A stretch of 64,000 nucleotides of DNA from Phlebotomus papatasi (Eukaryota > Arthropoda > Insecta > Diptera > Psychodidae). Positions 1 to 10,521 of this stretch are shown here, in pieces. Each line of letters begins with the position of its first letter. The first letter of the stretch is position 1. Where the stretch lies: positions 51,842,712 to 51,906,711 of the forward strand of contig NC_077224.1 of NCBI RefSeq assembly GCF_024763615.1, given 5' to 3'. The notes below the pieces were generated by a model, which made no database searches, had not been told where the DNA came from, and was given only the letters and a program-made list of their open reading frames with translations. A program made the translations under genes and the position numbers.

Positions 1-269
1 GATCCGAAATATTTTGAAAAAAGAAACGAGTTAATTTGAGTGATAGGGGTTAGGAATAAGTTGAACTTGGTCTCTAAATTGACTATACTGATTCAAAAAA
101 ATCACTTTTGATCATTGGAAAATCCCTAGGAGGAATCACAAATTTATTTAAAATAAATTAAACACTCATGGGAAAGCAATGCAATCATGAAACTACTCTA
201 AAATAATCGGTATGCAGTTTAAACAACTGTTTTTTTTTTAATTCATGAAAGCTCATTTAAATGAGAATA

Positions 270-649
270 GGGTATGTGTACCAAATTTCGGCATAGTTGC
301 ATGCAAGCGCCAAAGTCTTATGTACATTTCAATAATACAAATTTTATTTATTTGTTACTTTTTTATAAGGAGTGTTCCTCGGAACACCTTTAATACATAC
401 TAAAATGCATGAAAATGTAGACATTAGATTTGTGGCCTATTTCGGCCACCTTCATTTTCACAGTTCCTTGCCCTTCTGGAATTCTTCTAATGTCTTTTTT
501 AGATCATCTTGTTCGTCGAAGCGACAATTTTTGTTATTTTTTTCATTGTATTATTTCTAGAGTATGCAAAAATTGAAAATTCAATGAAATTCGAGGAACA
601 AAAAATGTGGCCGAAATTACAAGCTGGCCGGGTTTTGGCACACTTACCC
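270..649. mobile_element. TA-flanked palindromic element, family I (with pogo-like remnant)
   Basis: Left end GGGTATGTGTACC and right end reading inward GGGTAAGTGTGCC, each next to TA (268-269 and 650-651). Sequence next to the left end (AAATTTCGGCATAGTTGC) and the GTCGAAGCGAC-containing core recur in the 38810-39237 element. On the minus strand at about 445-530 the core reads CRFDEQDDLKKTLEEFQKGK, interrupted by stops on both sides. That resembles the pipsqueak-type helix-turn-helix found at the start of pogo-family transposases. The element is too short to be autonomous. Confidence 0.7.
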
Positions 650-808
650 TATATTGATTATAAATTTCTTTTTCAAAAATTCTAGAAGACTTTCTATTTT
701 AGTTAAGACACACTTAGGGGATTTGTAAAATACATTTGTGAGGTTTTATCTCAGGAGCGAACCATTAGAAGTGATTTTTCTAGGCCCATTATTACATAGT
801 AAAGTGTA

Positions 809-1015
809 GGAGTGGTGGGGCTACATAGAAAACGCAGTTCTTCAAGTATTTCTAAAAGCGGTTGGACTTTAACGTTTAACGTAATGTTATTTAGATAGAC
901 AAAACAATTATGGGTTTATATTAATTCATAGCAAAGCCCAACTTTTTACTTAAAAAAAAGAAGCGAAAATAGCGTTTTCAATATAAATCCAGCTCAGTGT
1001 AGCCCCATCTTCCTC
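809..1015. mobile_element. TA-flanked palindromic element
   Basis: Left end GGAGTGGTGGGGCTACA and right end, read inward, GAGGAAGATGGGGCTACA. TA lies at 807-808 and 1016-1017. Subterminal AAAACGC also recurs inverted (GCGTTTT). Non-coding, about 207 bp; a MITE-type element whose ends follow the same TA-GGnG(A/T) pattern as the other families here. Confidence 0.6.
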
Positions 1016-1562
1016 TATCTCTAAATACTCTTTTTCTAAATGGAACTTGAAATAATATTACATCGAATTTGATAGAACTTTGTTTCTACATTTTATATAA
1101 AGGAACATCTTGCTTATATATTTAAAACAAAAGATATTTATCTTTCTTTTTTTAGAATATAGACTATTTTAACATAGAAGAGAGATGAAGTATAAAATAT
1201 TTCTGATAAATTTTCAATTATTACTGGTATGAGTTCAATACTTTTAAAGAGCCTAACTTATTTTCCAGGTAGTTTAAATTTCTTTATTTTGATATATATT
1301 GTTAAAATTATAAGAAAAAATTGAACTCCGTAAGATATGTTAAGAATTTAAAGATTGATTCGGACTGATTTGTGAATAAAAAAAACCTTTGTTTGAAGTA
1401 TAATTATTCATTGATGTGTTTTTATAGGCTTTTGCTATTGACAAAGACAGCTTAATAAATTGAATTCAAAATTGTTCAATACATAATAATATTTGTAAAT
1501 AACTTTTTAAAAATTTAAAGGAAATATCAAAATTATCTTTAGGATGCTAACAGTAGGGTTAA

Positions 1563-1727
1563 AGGAACACCTATTGACACTTTAAGAACTCGTGCCAGGA
1601 CCTATTGACACCCTACTCTATACCATTTGGAACCATTTTAATGAAAAAACGCCATATTACTAACATTTTATTAGATACATTAAATAAATTTCAACATTTT
1701 GACACAAAAGTGTCAATAGGGATTCCC
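1563..1727. repeat. Short inverted repeat with CCTATTGACACTTT ends
   Basis: The left part has ACACCTATTGACACTTTAAG and a second CCTATTGACACCC; the right part is AAAGTGTCAATAGGGATTCC. The arms pair as an imperfect inverted repeat of about 20 bp around 120 bp of AT-rich DNA. Probably a small non-autonomous element; no clear target duplication. Confidence 0.5.
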
Positions 1728-1871
1728 TGTCGAAGAGGTGTTTCTTCGACACTATATACAGGAAAATGGGGAAGAATTTATCAGGGGTGTAGAATTAGAC
1801 AGTGGAGTTTTAGAATTTTCCTTGGAAAGAATACCGGGCAAACTACTACTTATTCAGAGTAAAGTAAGATA

Positions 1872-2305
1872 GGGTAATTTGCAATCATGTCTATCTTGGA
1901 ACTTTGAGATTCATGGAGTAAGGGGAAAGTACTCTCCTTTCGAACGTTCATGCCTTCGAATAATGCGAATTTCTTTTGTTTTTCGTAAAATATTTACACA
2001 AAATTATCACCGAATTATAAACAATTGATGATAAGTATACAAATATTTAATAGAAACGTATAAGTCTCTTAGGAAAACTAAAAGAAAATTCACATTATTC
2101 GAAGGCATGGACGTTCGAAGGGAGAGTAATTTCCACTAATTTGGAATCATGTCTATTTTGGAACCTTGAGATTTCAGTTTTAGATGGTAAATGAAAAGAG
2201 AACAAAGATATGCTCTCGAATACTTTTTCTCTTTGACCATATGAAATAGTGAGAAAATTTCAAAATTCCAAAATATGCATAATTCCGAATTACCCCATCT
2301 TACCC
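1872..2305. mobile_element. TA-flanked element (GGGTAATTTGCAATCATG family), split by a nested element
   Basis: The left end GGGTAATTTGCAATCATGTC follows TA (1870-1871). The right end CCGAATTACCCCATCTTACCC precedes TA (2306-2307). The motif AATCATGTCTAT(C/T)TTGGAAC occurs on both sides of the nested element at 1921-2135, suggesting two overlapping or tandem copies. A related, more complete copy is at 21802-22013. Confidence 0.6.
1921..2135. mobile_element. Nested palindromic element (CTCTCCTTTCGAACG family)
   Basis: Arms AGGGGAAAGTACTCTCCTTT and, inward from the right, GTGGAAATTACTCTCCCTTC. Both arms continue through CGAACGT(T/C)CATGCCTTCGAAT. TA flanks are at 1919-1920 and 2136-2137. It sits inside the element at 1872-2305. 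About 215 bp, non-coding. Confidence 0.65.
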
Positions 2306-2513
2306 TATTTAACTCATTTTCTATTAATTTAAATAATTATCAGTCTTATTCAAATATGTTGTTCACAAATTATACGTAAAGACTTTTTTTGTTGTCTAAA
2401 TCTGTCCCGGTGTCCCATATTTCACAGAAAAATTAGTTCTAAATTATTTTAAGATTCCCGAATATTAACTTCTCTATTAAAAGAAAATCAATCTTATGTC
2501 CCTGCCCATGGTA

Positions 2514-2693
2514 GGGATTCTGTAAGTGAAGTGATCGATTCACTTGTATTTTGAAATGGTGAGATTTTGTCAAAAAGAAATTTCAAAACTATTCTTACAG
2601 TTATTTTAGTTAAATGATACATCATACTATTTTTGCCAACTTGGTGAATAGTTCATTTTCCTGGTAAATTAATCACTTTACTCACAGAATCCC
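2514..2693. mobile_element. Palindromic element with GGGATTCTGTAAGTGAAGTG ends
   Basis: The left arm GGGATTCTGTAAGTGAAGTG pairs with the right arm, which read inward is GGGATTCTGTGAGTAAAGTG. TA precedes the left end; the right TA is lost. About 180 bp, AT-rich, non-coding. Confidence 0.55.
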
Positions 2694-2735
2694 AATCCGA
2701 CAGTCTGATAATTTTTCTTTAAATATAAATTAATA

Positions 2736-2820
2736 CTTTCTCTGTTCCGAAAAAAAGTCGTACATTTTTTCATAAAAAATTAACTAGAAAACGTATGACT
2801 ATTTTTCGGAACGGATGGAG
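2736..2820. mobile_element. Stowaway-like 85-bp inverted-repeat element
   Basis: The right end read inward is CTCCATCCGTTCCGAAAAAT, followed by AGTCATACG; the left end is CTTTCTCTGTTCCGAAAAAA then AGTCGTAC. TA lies on both sides (2734-2735, 2821-2822). The arms cover almost the whole element. The ends closely resemble the CTCC.TCCGT(T/C)CCGAAAT ends of plant Stowaway MITEs, which belong to the Tc1/mariner superfamily. A second copy is at 4764-4843. Confidence 0.65.
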
Positions 2821-4099
2821 TAACAAATAGTATTTATAGTAATTAAATTCTTTGATCTTTAGTAATTCTAACGAAATAGAAATCAGTTTTTGCGAAGGTT
2901 GTCTTTGTGTTTTGTTATTATTATATTTTTGGTAATTTAGAGAAAGAACTAAGTAGCTGATAAAACATTGCAATTTTTTTTTGATTTTTGATATTTAAAA
3001 TGCATAAAGTTAACGTCTCATTTTTATTTCATTTCAAATAGTAAAGCTTTACAGAAAAATTCCTATTATAAAGCATTAAAAATGTTGATAAAGAGACCTT
3101 TAGATTCCTAATCCGAAATCGTCCGTTGTATAAAAGAAATCTTCAGAAATATTTGAAATTTAATAGATAGTTGTAATACAACCCATGCAGTGAATCCGTT
3201 TTAGTCTTCCTTAAGGATTATACCACTCCTAGAGAAATATGACACGATATTCAAGTCACACGCAATTATATTTATAGCACTATTGCAAAGGAAGAGGCAT
3301 AACTTGGTTTTGTTTTTTTACAATTTTCAGAAAATACGAAGAAACATTCGATGCAATATCAATAAGACTACTAATAAAATATTGGAAAGAAGCTCTAATT
3401 CTCATAATTTCTATGAACCTAAAAATATTAGAAAATCGATTTATGCCACTTTTGCTGCAATTGTGCGATATTTCGAAAATGTGCTATTTTCTTTGAACTC
3501 TATATCTGTTATTTTGTATAAGAGCATAATCCATTAATTGTTCAGGTGGTGATGTATATTGTCTTCTTAGTAACAAAACTACACAAGAAATTCATCATCG
3601 CTTTAGACATAACAAATCTGGAGATTAATTACATAAAGTTTATATTACTAAAGATTTTTTTTTAAGTATTTGCAACTTGATCTTCTTGGTTATATTTACA
3701 CATTGTTAAAGTCATATAAATAGTCGATCGAGTGGATGCATGATCCCGACATATTCTCTAATATTCAAACATAAAATATTTTTCGTATTCCTCTCTTATC
3801 AGTTGTTGAATATCGATGATTCACTTTCATATCTCTCAGTCGATTTACATCTGTAACTGAAAGATGCAGTATAGATCGATTCTTTGTGATTTATTTGGAG
3901 AACTGTTTTGTGCAATTGAAGGAGAAAAAATTGTTACAGAAGCTTCTCATTGAGAAGTATTTTTTCCCCATTTAGTATTGTCAAGAAAATTGCATCAGAT
4001 GCATCTTTAGATCGTCTCTGTTCACCTGTATAAATAATATTGCTATTCTTAAGACAATTGCGATTCAGACTCTCTACTAATCATTCTCATTTTGCTCAG

Positions 4100-4215
4100 G
4101 TAGCAGTGGTGACGAGCTTGAAAGTGGTCGGGGACTCACTTCAAGCCTTGACGTTCCACCTGGACTGCAAGTGATCCCATTGAGTCCATCTGAAGAGACC
4201 AAGGAGCACCTTAAG
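4100..4215 (+). CDS. ham: PRDM3/16-type (hamlet-like) gene, exon A: leader before the PR domain
   Basis: Internal coding exon. The acceptor is ...tttgctcag at 4099; the first two bases (GT) complete a codon begun in an exon left of the window or not recognised in 1-4099. It then reads SSGDELESGRGL and ends ...EETKEHLK at a GTTATT donor, which is weaker than the GTGAGT/GTAAGT donors of the other exons. The other two frames are closed by stops. It joins exon B in phase 0 across a 64-bp intron. The segment PPGLQVIPLSPS resembles the stretch just before the PR domain in the PRDM3/PRDM16 clade. It should not contain the start codon; the initiator exon was not found. The exon call rests on frame, splice sites and continuity with exon B. 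Confidence 0.75.
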
Positions 4216-4279
4216 GTTATTATCTCTCATTAATAAATTGTTGATTATAAATTCACCTGATAACATTTTGATTTATTAG

Positions 4280-4456
4280 GTGAGATCGAAAGATCAACTT
4301 TTTGCTGAAATGGCTCGACATTTGGGCCCACCTCAAGAGATTGAAATGCGAAATGGTGCAGTGTATGCTAAGAATTTAATTCATCGGAATACGCAATATG
4401 GACCCTTCATTGGACGATGGACAAATGAGCCATCTGATAAGAGATTTGCGTGGGAG
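4280..4456 (+). CDS. ham: Hamlet-like PRDM gene, exon B: first half of the PR/SET domain
   Basis: A 59-codon exon between a TTATTAG acceptor and a GTGAGT donor, both in phase 0. It opens VRSKDQLFAEMARHL and contains EMRNGAVYAKNLIHRN, then QYGPFIGRWTNEPSDKRFAWE. The G-P-F-I-G-R-W segment matches the conserved GPYVG strand of SET/PR domains, and the closing W-E matches the strand where family members read (G/A)WE. PR domains of the PRDM3/PRDM16 clade are reported to methylate histone H3K9 in the nucleus or to recruit corepressors; which applies here cannot be read from sequence. The next coding exon lies 25.3 kb away. Recognition of the PR domain is strong because it continues in phase into exons C and D. 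Confidence 0.88.
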
Positions 4457-4763
4457 GTGAGTTTTATCAGACATTTTAATTTTAATCAATTTTTCAAGTG
4501 ATATGACTCTTTTTGGTGATTGAAACTCTTCAAATGTAACGTGTGCAGTGCAGTTTTAGTTGCGTTCAAGGTTGCGTTCATACGAGATTAAAGCCCCAAT
4601 ATACTCACGTGGATTTTTATTAATTTTCATAAAAAACCACTATCCCATCAGAGATAAAGAAAGCTCTAGAAAACCTCAATTTTGAGGGAAAAGAAACATT
4701 TTCTAATAAATACCAATACTTCTAGAAATTGATTAATTTTTGATTTTGTCTTTAATAATATTA

Positions 4764-4843
4764 CCTTTGTCCCGAAATAAGTCGCACGTTTGCTGGTACA
4801 TTTTATATGAAAGAATGTGCGACTTATTTCGCGACAGACGCAG
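4764..4843. mobile_element. Stowaway-like 80-bp inverted-repeat element, second copy
   Basis: The left end CCTTTGTCCCGAAATAAGTC and the right end read inward CTGCGTCTGTCGCGAAATAA continue as a near-perfect hairpin through GTCGCAC. TA flanks are at 4762-4763 and 4844-4845. It lies about 300 bp inside the 25-kb intron after exon B. Confidence 0.65.
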
Positions 4844-5629
4844 TATATTATACTATTAAGGAATTATTTTCTAATATCAATATGTCTTATTTTTTAGCGA
4901 AATATAAAACAAACCCAAGTGATAAATTCCAAATACGGATCTCAGATTGAAAGTTTAATCACGTTTGAAAGGCCTCCCATTTATAGTAACTTGTATCGTC
5001 AGTAATTTTAAAATCCTGAAGATTTAAGTGTTTTATCCTTCAAATCTGTGATAAGGAATACTTAGAGATTTAATTTTAGTGTCAAAATTAAAGATTTTCT
5101 ATTCTGGGTTAGAAGTTAGTGACTCTTGATTTATTCCAATTATGAATTAAAATTTCCCATTTTTCAAGATTTATAAGGTCCTCTATATCAGCTTTAAAAT
5201 TTTAACTGCGTTATTATGAAGTTTTAAACATTAAAGTTCACGAGCTTGAAAAAATTTGACACTATAAAATTAGAGATCCTTTTGGAACAACATGAATCAT
5301 CTTTATATGCGATTTACAATTTTTACGCTCCAAGATTTATTTCAGATTTGGAGGGTTATTCTAGCAATTTAAAGTCAAATTATCTACAAAAAATACAAAT
5401 TTTATAAAATTATAAGACTAAAACCTCGTGGTCGAAAAGATTCCCAGATAAAACTATTAATCGTATTTACTGCTATTTTTTTTACGAACAAAGATATATC
5501 GTATTCAGTCAAAGAAGCTTTTTAAAATAGAATTCCATGATTTATAGCTACATATTCTTTTTTTTAAAATACATATTTTTTGAATAAAAAAATAAAATGA
5601 ACTTAACAAGGTAAAATATGGAATTCCGT

Positions 5630-5825
5630 ACAATGCCTAATATAGTTCTTTCCACAGAGAGTTAAGCCGTATTTCCAAAAGTCTCGAAATTTTGAATAAA
5701 AAGCAATTTTTGTGATTTTTCAAGATTTATCACATCTAAGCTAAAATTTTCCGAAGTTAAAAATCAAAGAAGTTAAGCCATATAGCAAAACCTCAGGTCG
5801 GAAAACCGTGAAACCCCGGTTTTTG
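5630..5825. repeat. Dispersed repeat with AGTTAAGCCATATGGC-type motif, diverged copy
   Basis: Contains GAGAGTTAAGCCGTATTTCC, AAGTCTCGAAATTTTGAATA and AAGAAGTTAAGCCATATAGC followed by CCTCAGGTCGGAAAACC. The same order of blocks (A(G)GTCT...AATC, then AGTTAAGCCATATGGCTAAG, then GGTCTGAAGCC) occurs at 23147-23360, 35697-36040 and 37340-37450, and in part at 17880-18080. About 200 bp, no coding potential. A SINE or part of a larger element are both possible. Confidence 0.45.
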
Positions 5826-7628
5826 GCAAATTTGATTTTTATAACGTTACTAAGTAATAATTTAGTAATTTATGACATCCTAGAGTACCTTTAATATGAT
5901 TTAATAGATTTTGTTTTTCAAATTTTAGAAGAAGTTTTAAGAAACTTGGTTTATCTCGTAAAGTTTTACTAATTTTTTTACATTTATTTTTTTGTTTTGT
6001 TTTTTTTTTCCTTTAGCAAAGAATTAAGGGAATTAAACGGACCGATCGTGAATGGAAGGAAATACTGCTTTCAAGATTTACACTTTAATTCTTAACGATG
6101 ATTCCAAAATGAATGTTCTCTTCGTAATATTTCGAATTAGGAATTAGACGTAAAAGACGTAAAAGCGTTGTCACATACGAAAATTCTGGATCAAATCACT
6201 TAAATAATTTTTCGAGGGCAAAGTTTGCGTGTATTCGTATTAGTTCGTATATTTGTATCTCCACAAGTTATCACACGACTGTGCTTTTTTTCTAGACTTT
6301 TAAACCTTCCAGTACGATTGGGACACCGTTGTGTTAAAAATAAAAACATTTTTTTAGGCTATAGAAGTTCATTTTGACCTCTAAATAGTCCGAAAAAATG
6401 ATTCTTATTTTGGCACCACCGATTGAAATTGCTTGCTCTCACGATTATAAAAATTACAAATATAGGAAAAGACTTGATTTTCGAAAAAATAGAAATTATT
6501 TTATTGGTTTTAATTATAAAAGTTTCCCAATAACCAATTTATGATTTATGATAAACCACAGTTGTTTCAAATTGCTTCCTGAATCTATCGCATCCAATAA
6601 CAAGTTTTGAATTGAATTGAGCAAATTCAATAAATTCAGCTCATTTGCAGTGTCAGCTTTCCTTTTTTTTGTTAAAAGATCTAAACCAAAAAAACTGCAC
6701 AAATCCCTTTACAAATGACTGATTCCTTTATGCGTGAATGAGGGAAAATAATGATCGGAAGTCTGTTGGTTTAGTGATAGAAAGTCGAATTGCAAATTCG
6801 AAATAAGAACAACATCAAACACCATCTCGAACGAAAAGTTCCCTCATCATCCGGGGAAAATAATAGGTGATGAGGAAAATTGCAACCACATCATCATTTC
6901 CACTGGTTGGCCTTTTCTCAGATATATTTCCGGTAATCCGACTGGTGCTAACAAATGTTTCTAACTTTTATCCACCCCTCCGGCTCACACCCTCATGTGG
7001 TTGATTTTGCATTGAATGTCGCGTACACAACTAGCCCACGGGACGAGACCACAGATTTCAATTGTATTCTTTGTATGCTCAGCTATATTGTGGCGTTTGC
7101 ACAACAAACTGCTAAATGACGATTGGGACAGCCATAAGGTAATAAGTATTAGCAATTTTCTCTACAATTTTCGAGATAGTCCAATCTCATGGAAAGTACT
7201 TCCCATACATCCCCGAACTCACTTCCCCAATCAATTGTTCCATCGTTATTGAGCAGAGGAAAATTGACATTGTTACGTTTTCCACACGGACCACCGTATC
7301 AGCATTTTCTCTTGTCTTTCCTCCCCATCGATTTTCAACCACAATAAGCAATATAAAAAGCAACACATTGTATGCTATTGCTAAATTGGTTTTGGTCATA
7401 TTTTAGAATTTGCGATGAATAGCATTTTGAGTTTTGCAACTTAGTTATAGAAAGGATTAGATATTTTTCTTAATCTTAATTTATTAAAATAAATAATTGT
7501 CAAGGTTTATAAGAAGAATGTCTCTTTTATTACTGCAAAAATTCAAAACCCTAATTGTGTAAGGGAGGGTTGGGCAGTTAAAGGATTGCATGATTTTTGA
7601 AAATATAATATTTTGGAGCATATTGGTA

Positions 7629-7845
7629 GGAGAAAGTGTCCATGCTTTGTACGGTCCCAAGCTTCGTATTGACAAAATTTTTCCTATGTTTTGCAATAAA
7701 TTTGACCCATCGCACCCATATTTTGAAAACTAGGGTAAAGTACCCAATTTTTAAAATATATTACGTAGTCACATTTACTCAGAAACATAGCAAAAATTTA
7801 GTCGTTATGCAGCTTGGGACCGTTCAAAGCATGGGCACTTTCCCC
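7629..7845. mobile_element. TA-flanked foldback element (GGGGAAAGTGCCCATGCTTT family)
   Basis: Right arm read inward GGGGAAAGTGCCCATGCTTT then GAACGGTCCCAAGC. Left arm GGAGAAAGTGTCCATGCTTT then GTACGGTCCCAAGC. TA is at 7627-7628 and 7846-7847. The two halves are complementary through most of the 217 bp, so the whole copy can fold on itself. Other copies: 27784-27997 and the interrupted one at 60845. Confidence 0.75.
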
Positions 7846-7994
7846 TACTATGCATAAATACAAATTAATTCACAAAATCAAAAAAAAAACTTACGGAATC
7901 TGTGTTAAATCCTAATTAAAATAATCTGTATGTTTCCTATCTCCACCGCCCGAGGGCGCAACTAGTATGGAAAGAATTTGGAGAATTTGGATCT

Positions 7995-8345
7995 CGGTCA
8001 AAATCCCATAAACTAAAATCCCGAAAGCCAAAATCCCGAAAGCCAAAATCACGAACGCCAAAATATCAAAAGTCAAAATCCCGAACGGGCCAAAATTCCG
8101 AAAGCCAAAATCCCGAATTCTTAAAAGTGTCATAGCTACTCCCACGATTGCATCTGCCCTTGCTGGAGGCAAAGGGAAATCTTCTGTGTACTGAGAAATT
8201 ATTCTAAACATTTTCCTCCATATAATTTCATCCCTTTCACGATTTTGAACATTCGGGATTTTGGCGTTCGGGATTTTGGCTTTCGGGATTTCGGCCTTTT
8301 CGGGATTTTGGCGTTCGGAATTTTGGCTTTCGAGATTTTGGCTGC
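7995..8345. repeat. Foldback with minisatellite arms (TTCGGGATTTTGG), copy 1
   Basis: The left arm (about 8000-8120) is a run of AAAATCCCGAAAGCC units and the right arm (about 8250-8345) a run of CATTCGGGATTTTGGC units, in opposite orientation around a ~130-bp spacer. The spacer (containing TTTGCCTCCAGCAAGG on the minus strand) reappears in reverse orientation at 55915-56017 and 56979-56996, so arms plus spacer behave as one mobile family. Translations rich in FGILAFGIL are by-products of the repeat. Confidence 0.75.
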
Positions 8346-8351
8346 CACCGT

Positions 8352-8578
8352 TTTCAACTATAAGATAGCTTTAATTGGGAAATTCGGTCATTTTGGATTG
8401 TAAACGATGAAAAAGACACTGATTGACGTTACTGCTCTCCTCTGCTTTATTTTATTTATTTATTTATTTATTTATTTATAAAGGAGAGGAGAGCAGGAAG
8501 GTCAATCCGTGTCTTTTTCATCGCTTTCAATCCAAAGTGACTGAATTTCCCAATTAAAGCTATCTCATAGTTGAAAAA
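8352..8578. repeat. ~100-bp-arm foldback with an (ATTT)n loop
   Basis: Left arm from TCAACTATAAGATAGCTTTA to GCTCTCCTCTGCTTTA. Right arm from AAAGGAGAGGAGAGCAG to TAAAGCTATCTCATAGTTGA. The arms are complementary apart from scattered mismatches and enclose an ATTT microsatellite (about 8447-8481). Non-coding. A partial related copy starts at 8654. Confidence 0.75.
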
Positions 8579-8653
8579 CCTAAAATAAACTTCTAAAATA
8601 AATATTTTAAATGAATGAATGATTATTTTTATTTATTTATTTTTAAATGACTA

Positions 8654-8714
8654 TTACTGCTCTCCTCTCCTTTATTTTCCTTACTAAGGAAAATAAAGGA
8701 GAGGAGAGCAGTAA
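8654..8714. repeat. Perfect 61-bp palindrome
   Basis: Two exactly complementary 30-base arms (8654-8683 and 8685-8714) around one C. The arm begins TTACTGCTCTCCTCTCCTTT and ends TTTTCCTTA. The sequence after the right arm (AGTCAATCCGTGTCTTTTTC) matches the right arm of the foldback at 8352-8578, so this is a second, end-truncated copy of that family. Confidence 0.85.
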
Positions 8715-9423
8715 AGTCAATCCGTGTCTTTTTCATCGTTTACTATGAGATAGCTTTAATTGTGAACCACGAGCATTGATTTTCTTTGGTAGTCTTAAGA
8801 AGGAATCGTCAAGAATACACGAAGATTTCGAAATTATTGATCAATCAATTATAACATAAATAGTTACAAATCTGGGTAGATAAGAATCGCTGCCTATTGA
8901 AAACATCTCGTAATAAGATTGTAAAAATCAATAGGGAAAAACGTAATAACTCAGATATAACTCAGTCTTAACATTAAGTGCTTAATTAAGGCCTTTGTAA
9001 AAGTTCTTTATTAAGAATTTTGTAATAAGGATATGAAAAGTAGTACTTCTAAGTAGTTACTCTAGCTGTTAAAAAAACATTTTTTTAAATTTCTTATGTT
9101 TAATCAATTTCTCAAAAGACAATCATTTTGACACACATCGCCTTGTTCATATTCAACACGTTGCGTTGGTCTAAGCTATGTTAGACCGGACGGATATTTT
9201 GTTCTGGATTGCTTTAACTAATGTTAGATGAGATTTCAAAAACTGTCTGTGGAATTTTCAGATGTGTTTAGAACAATAAAATCGATGCGGTGATGGACTA
9301 AAAATAAAAATTGAAAAATCTGGTAAAATCAGACTTTCGGAATTCGGAACACGAGCATACAGGGCTAATGTAAGATATATCAGAGTTTCATACTTTTTGT
9401 GGTACCTTACAGTCCCAAATAAA

Positions 9424-9632
9424 GGGAAACTGGGGCACCACCAAACACGGGGTAGCACCAAACACTGCAATTTTTTAATAGGATATTCGACTTCAGAGGA
9501 TAAGACTTATAGGAATTTATAGGCTCTATAGGGATGCTTGTCCATTGAAGAAATGGTCAAGATAGTCCAAATAGTTAAGAAATAAAAATTAGTGTTTGGT
9601 GCTACCCCGTGTTTGGTGGTGCCCCAGTTTCC
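9424..9632. mobile_element. MITE with 42-bp perfect terminal inverted repeats
   Basis: The ends GGAAACTGGGGCACCACCAA continue identically for 42 bp through CACGGGGTAGCACCAAACACT on both sides. The ~125-bp interior (with CAGAGGATAAGACTTATAGG and CCATTGAAGAAATGGTCAAG) is recognisably related to 56085-56160 inside the larger element at 56020-56976. This looks like a short internal-deletion derivative of that family. TA duplication is not clear. Confidence 0.75.
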
Positions 9633-9804
9633 GATATGTTCTGGTGGAAATAGAGAGAGGATCATTGGAATTTAGGGACTTCTTAGGTAATTCACATTCC
9701 TGGATCACCAGCTAAAGGAAAGTTTTGACAAAATATAAGTAATTAAGCACTTTTTCGCTATTTATGCTACAGATAGCAAGTTATAGGCACAACAGAAATT
9801 AGCC

Positions 9805-10060
9805 ATAATCGTCATCATCATAATTTTCAACCGCTTATCCCTATTGGGGTTGTGGACCCAAGACATAAAGGCTAACAGCTCACGCCAGTCGATCCTCAGT
9901 TACTTCAGGAAAATGTTCGGGTTCCATCTCAAAGCGCTCCAAGGCAAGATCTTGAATTTGATTCAGCCACCTTGTCCTAGGTTTGTCCTGAGATCGAGGT
10001 CTACTCATAATGCCTTGAATAGCTTTTCTGGGGATATTAACCACAATTTTGAAAAATTTA
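9805..10060 (-). pseudogene. 3' end of a LINE (non-LTR retrotransposon) ORF2, frameshifted
   Basis: On the minus strand the last codons read RPRSQDKPRTRWLNQIQDLA, then MEPEHFPEVTEDRLAW-like sequence. After a frameshift at about 9876 they continue ELLAFMSWVHNPNRDKRLK and end in ATGATGATGACGATTATGG. G/K-P-R-T-R-W-(L/V)-x-(Q/D)-(V/I)..DL followed by EDRxAWR is the familiar C-terminal tail of insect LINE ORF2 proteins, and the ATG-rich end fits a LINE 3' tail. Missing the reverse transcriptase; 5'-truncated and dead. Confidence 0.7.
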
Positions 10061-10291
10061 AATAAAAAAAAATGGGTAAGATTATATTTCAGGAGTTTCA
10101 ACTGGTGAAGTCTAAACGGAAGGCTTCCAGTTAAATTTACAAAATCAAGACAGACTCCATAGATTTTTACTTTTAACAGATTTATCACTAAATTCTTCCA
10201 TCGATTGATCCATCGCAATCTATCCGATCGTTAACATGTGCCCATCGTAATCTCTATTCCAATGGCCACTTTTTGCTGCCTTACTTATGTA

Positions 10292-10521
10292 CACTGAGAG
10301 AAATCCGAAAAAGTTAAAATAACATTCCGGAAATGTTAATTTTACCCTGCAGTATTGATCCGAAAACGGTGTAAATATTACCCATTTTAGGTGTATTATG
10401 GGTAAAAGTTACCCTTAAAAGGTGTAAAATTAACATTAAAAAATGTTGATATATTTTTACACCCAAAAAGTGTTAAAGTTATGACGAAAAAAGTTAATCG
10501 CAGTCTCTTTTTTTCTCAGTG
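10292..10521. mobile_element. CACTGAGAGAAAT MITE, copy 1
   Basis: Left end CACTGAGAGAAATCCGAAAA and right end TTTTTTTCTCAGTG, with TA at 10290-10291 and 10522-10523. The interior repeats short modules such as GTTAAAATAACAT, GTAAAATTAACATTAAAAA and GTGTTAAAGTTATGACGAAA. Copies: 43145-43308 and the diverged 26218-26457. 230 bp, non-coding; a Tc1/mariner-type target choice. Confidence 0.75.

Larger units (their letters stand above)
1..4099. other. Upstream stretch: repeat-rich, no further exon recognised
   Basis: AT-rich DNA before exon A. It holds at least six short palindromic elements, listed separately (270-649, 809-1015, 1563-1727, 1872-2305 with a nested one, 2514-2693, 2736-2820). The open frames at 3283-3537 and elsewhere are low-complexity and have no family resemblance. 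The part 2830-4090 shows no repeat I could pair inside the window and no convincing exon. Because exon A needs a phase-1 donor upstream, this is probably intron, or intron plus an unrecognised exon. Confidence 0.6.

Noticed and set aside
6760..6840. Possible tRNA-like or tRNA-derived SINE boxes (GGTTTAGTGATA ... AAATTCGAAAT)
   Set aside because: Only loose similarity to A and B boxes; no cloverleaf stems pair, and no second copy was seen.
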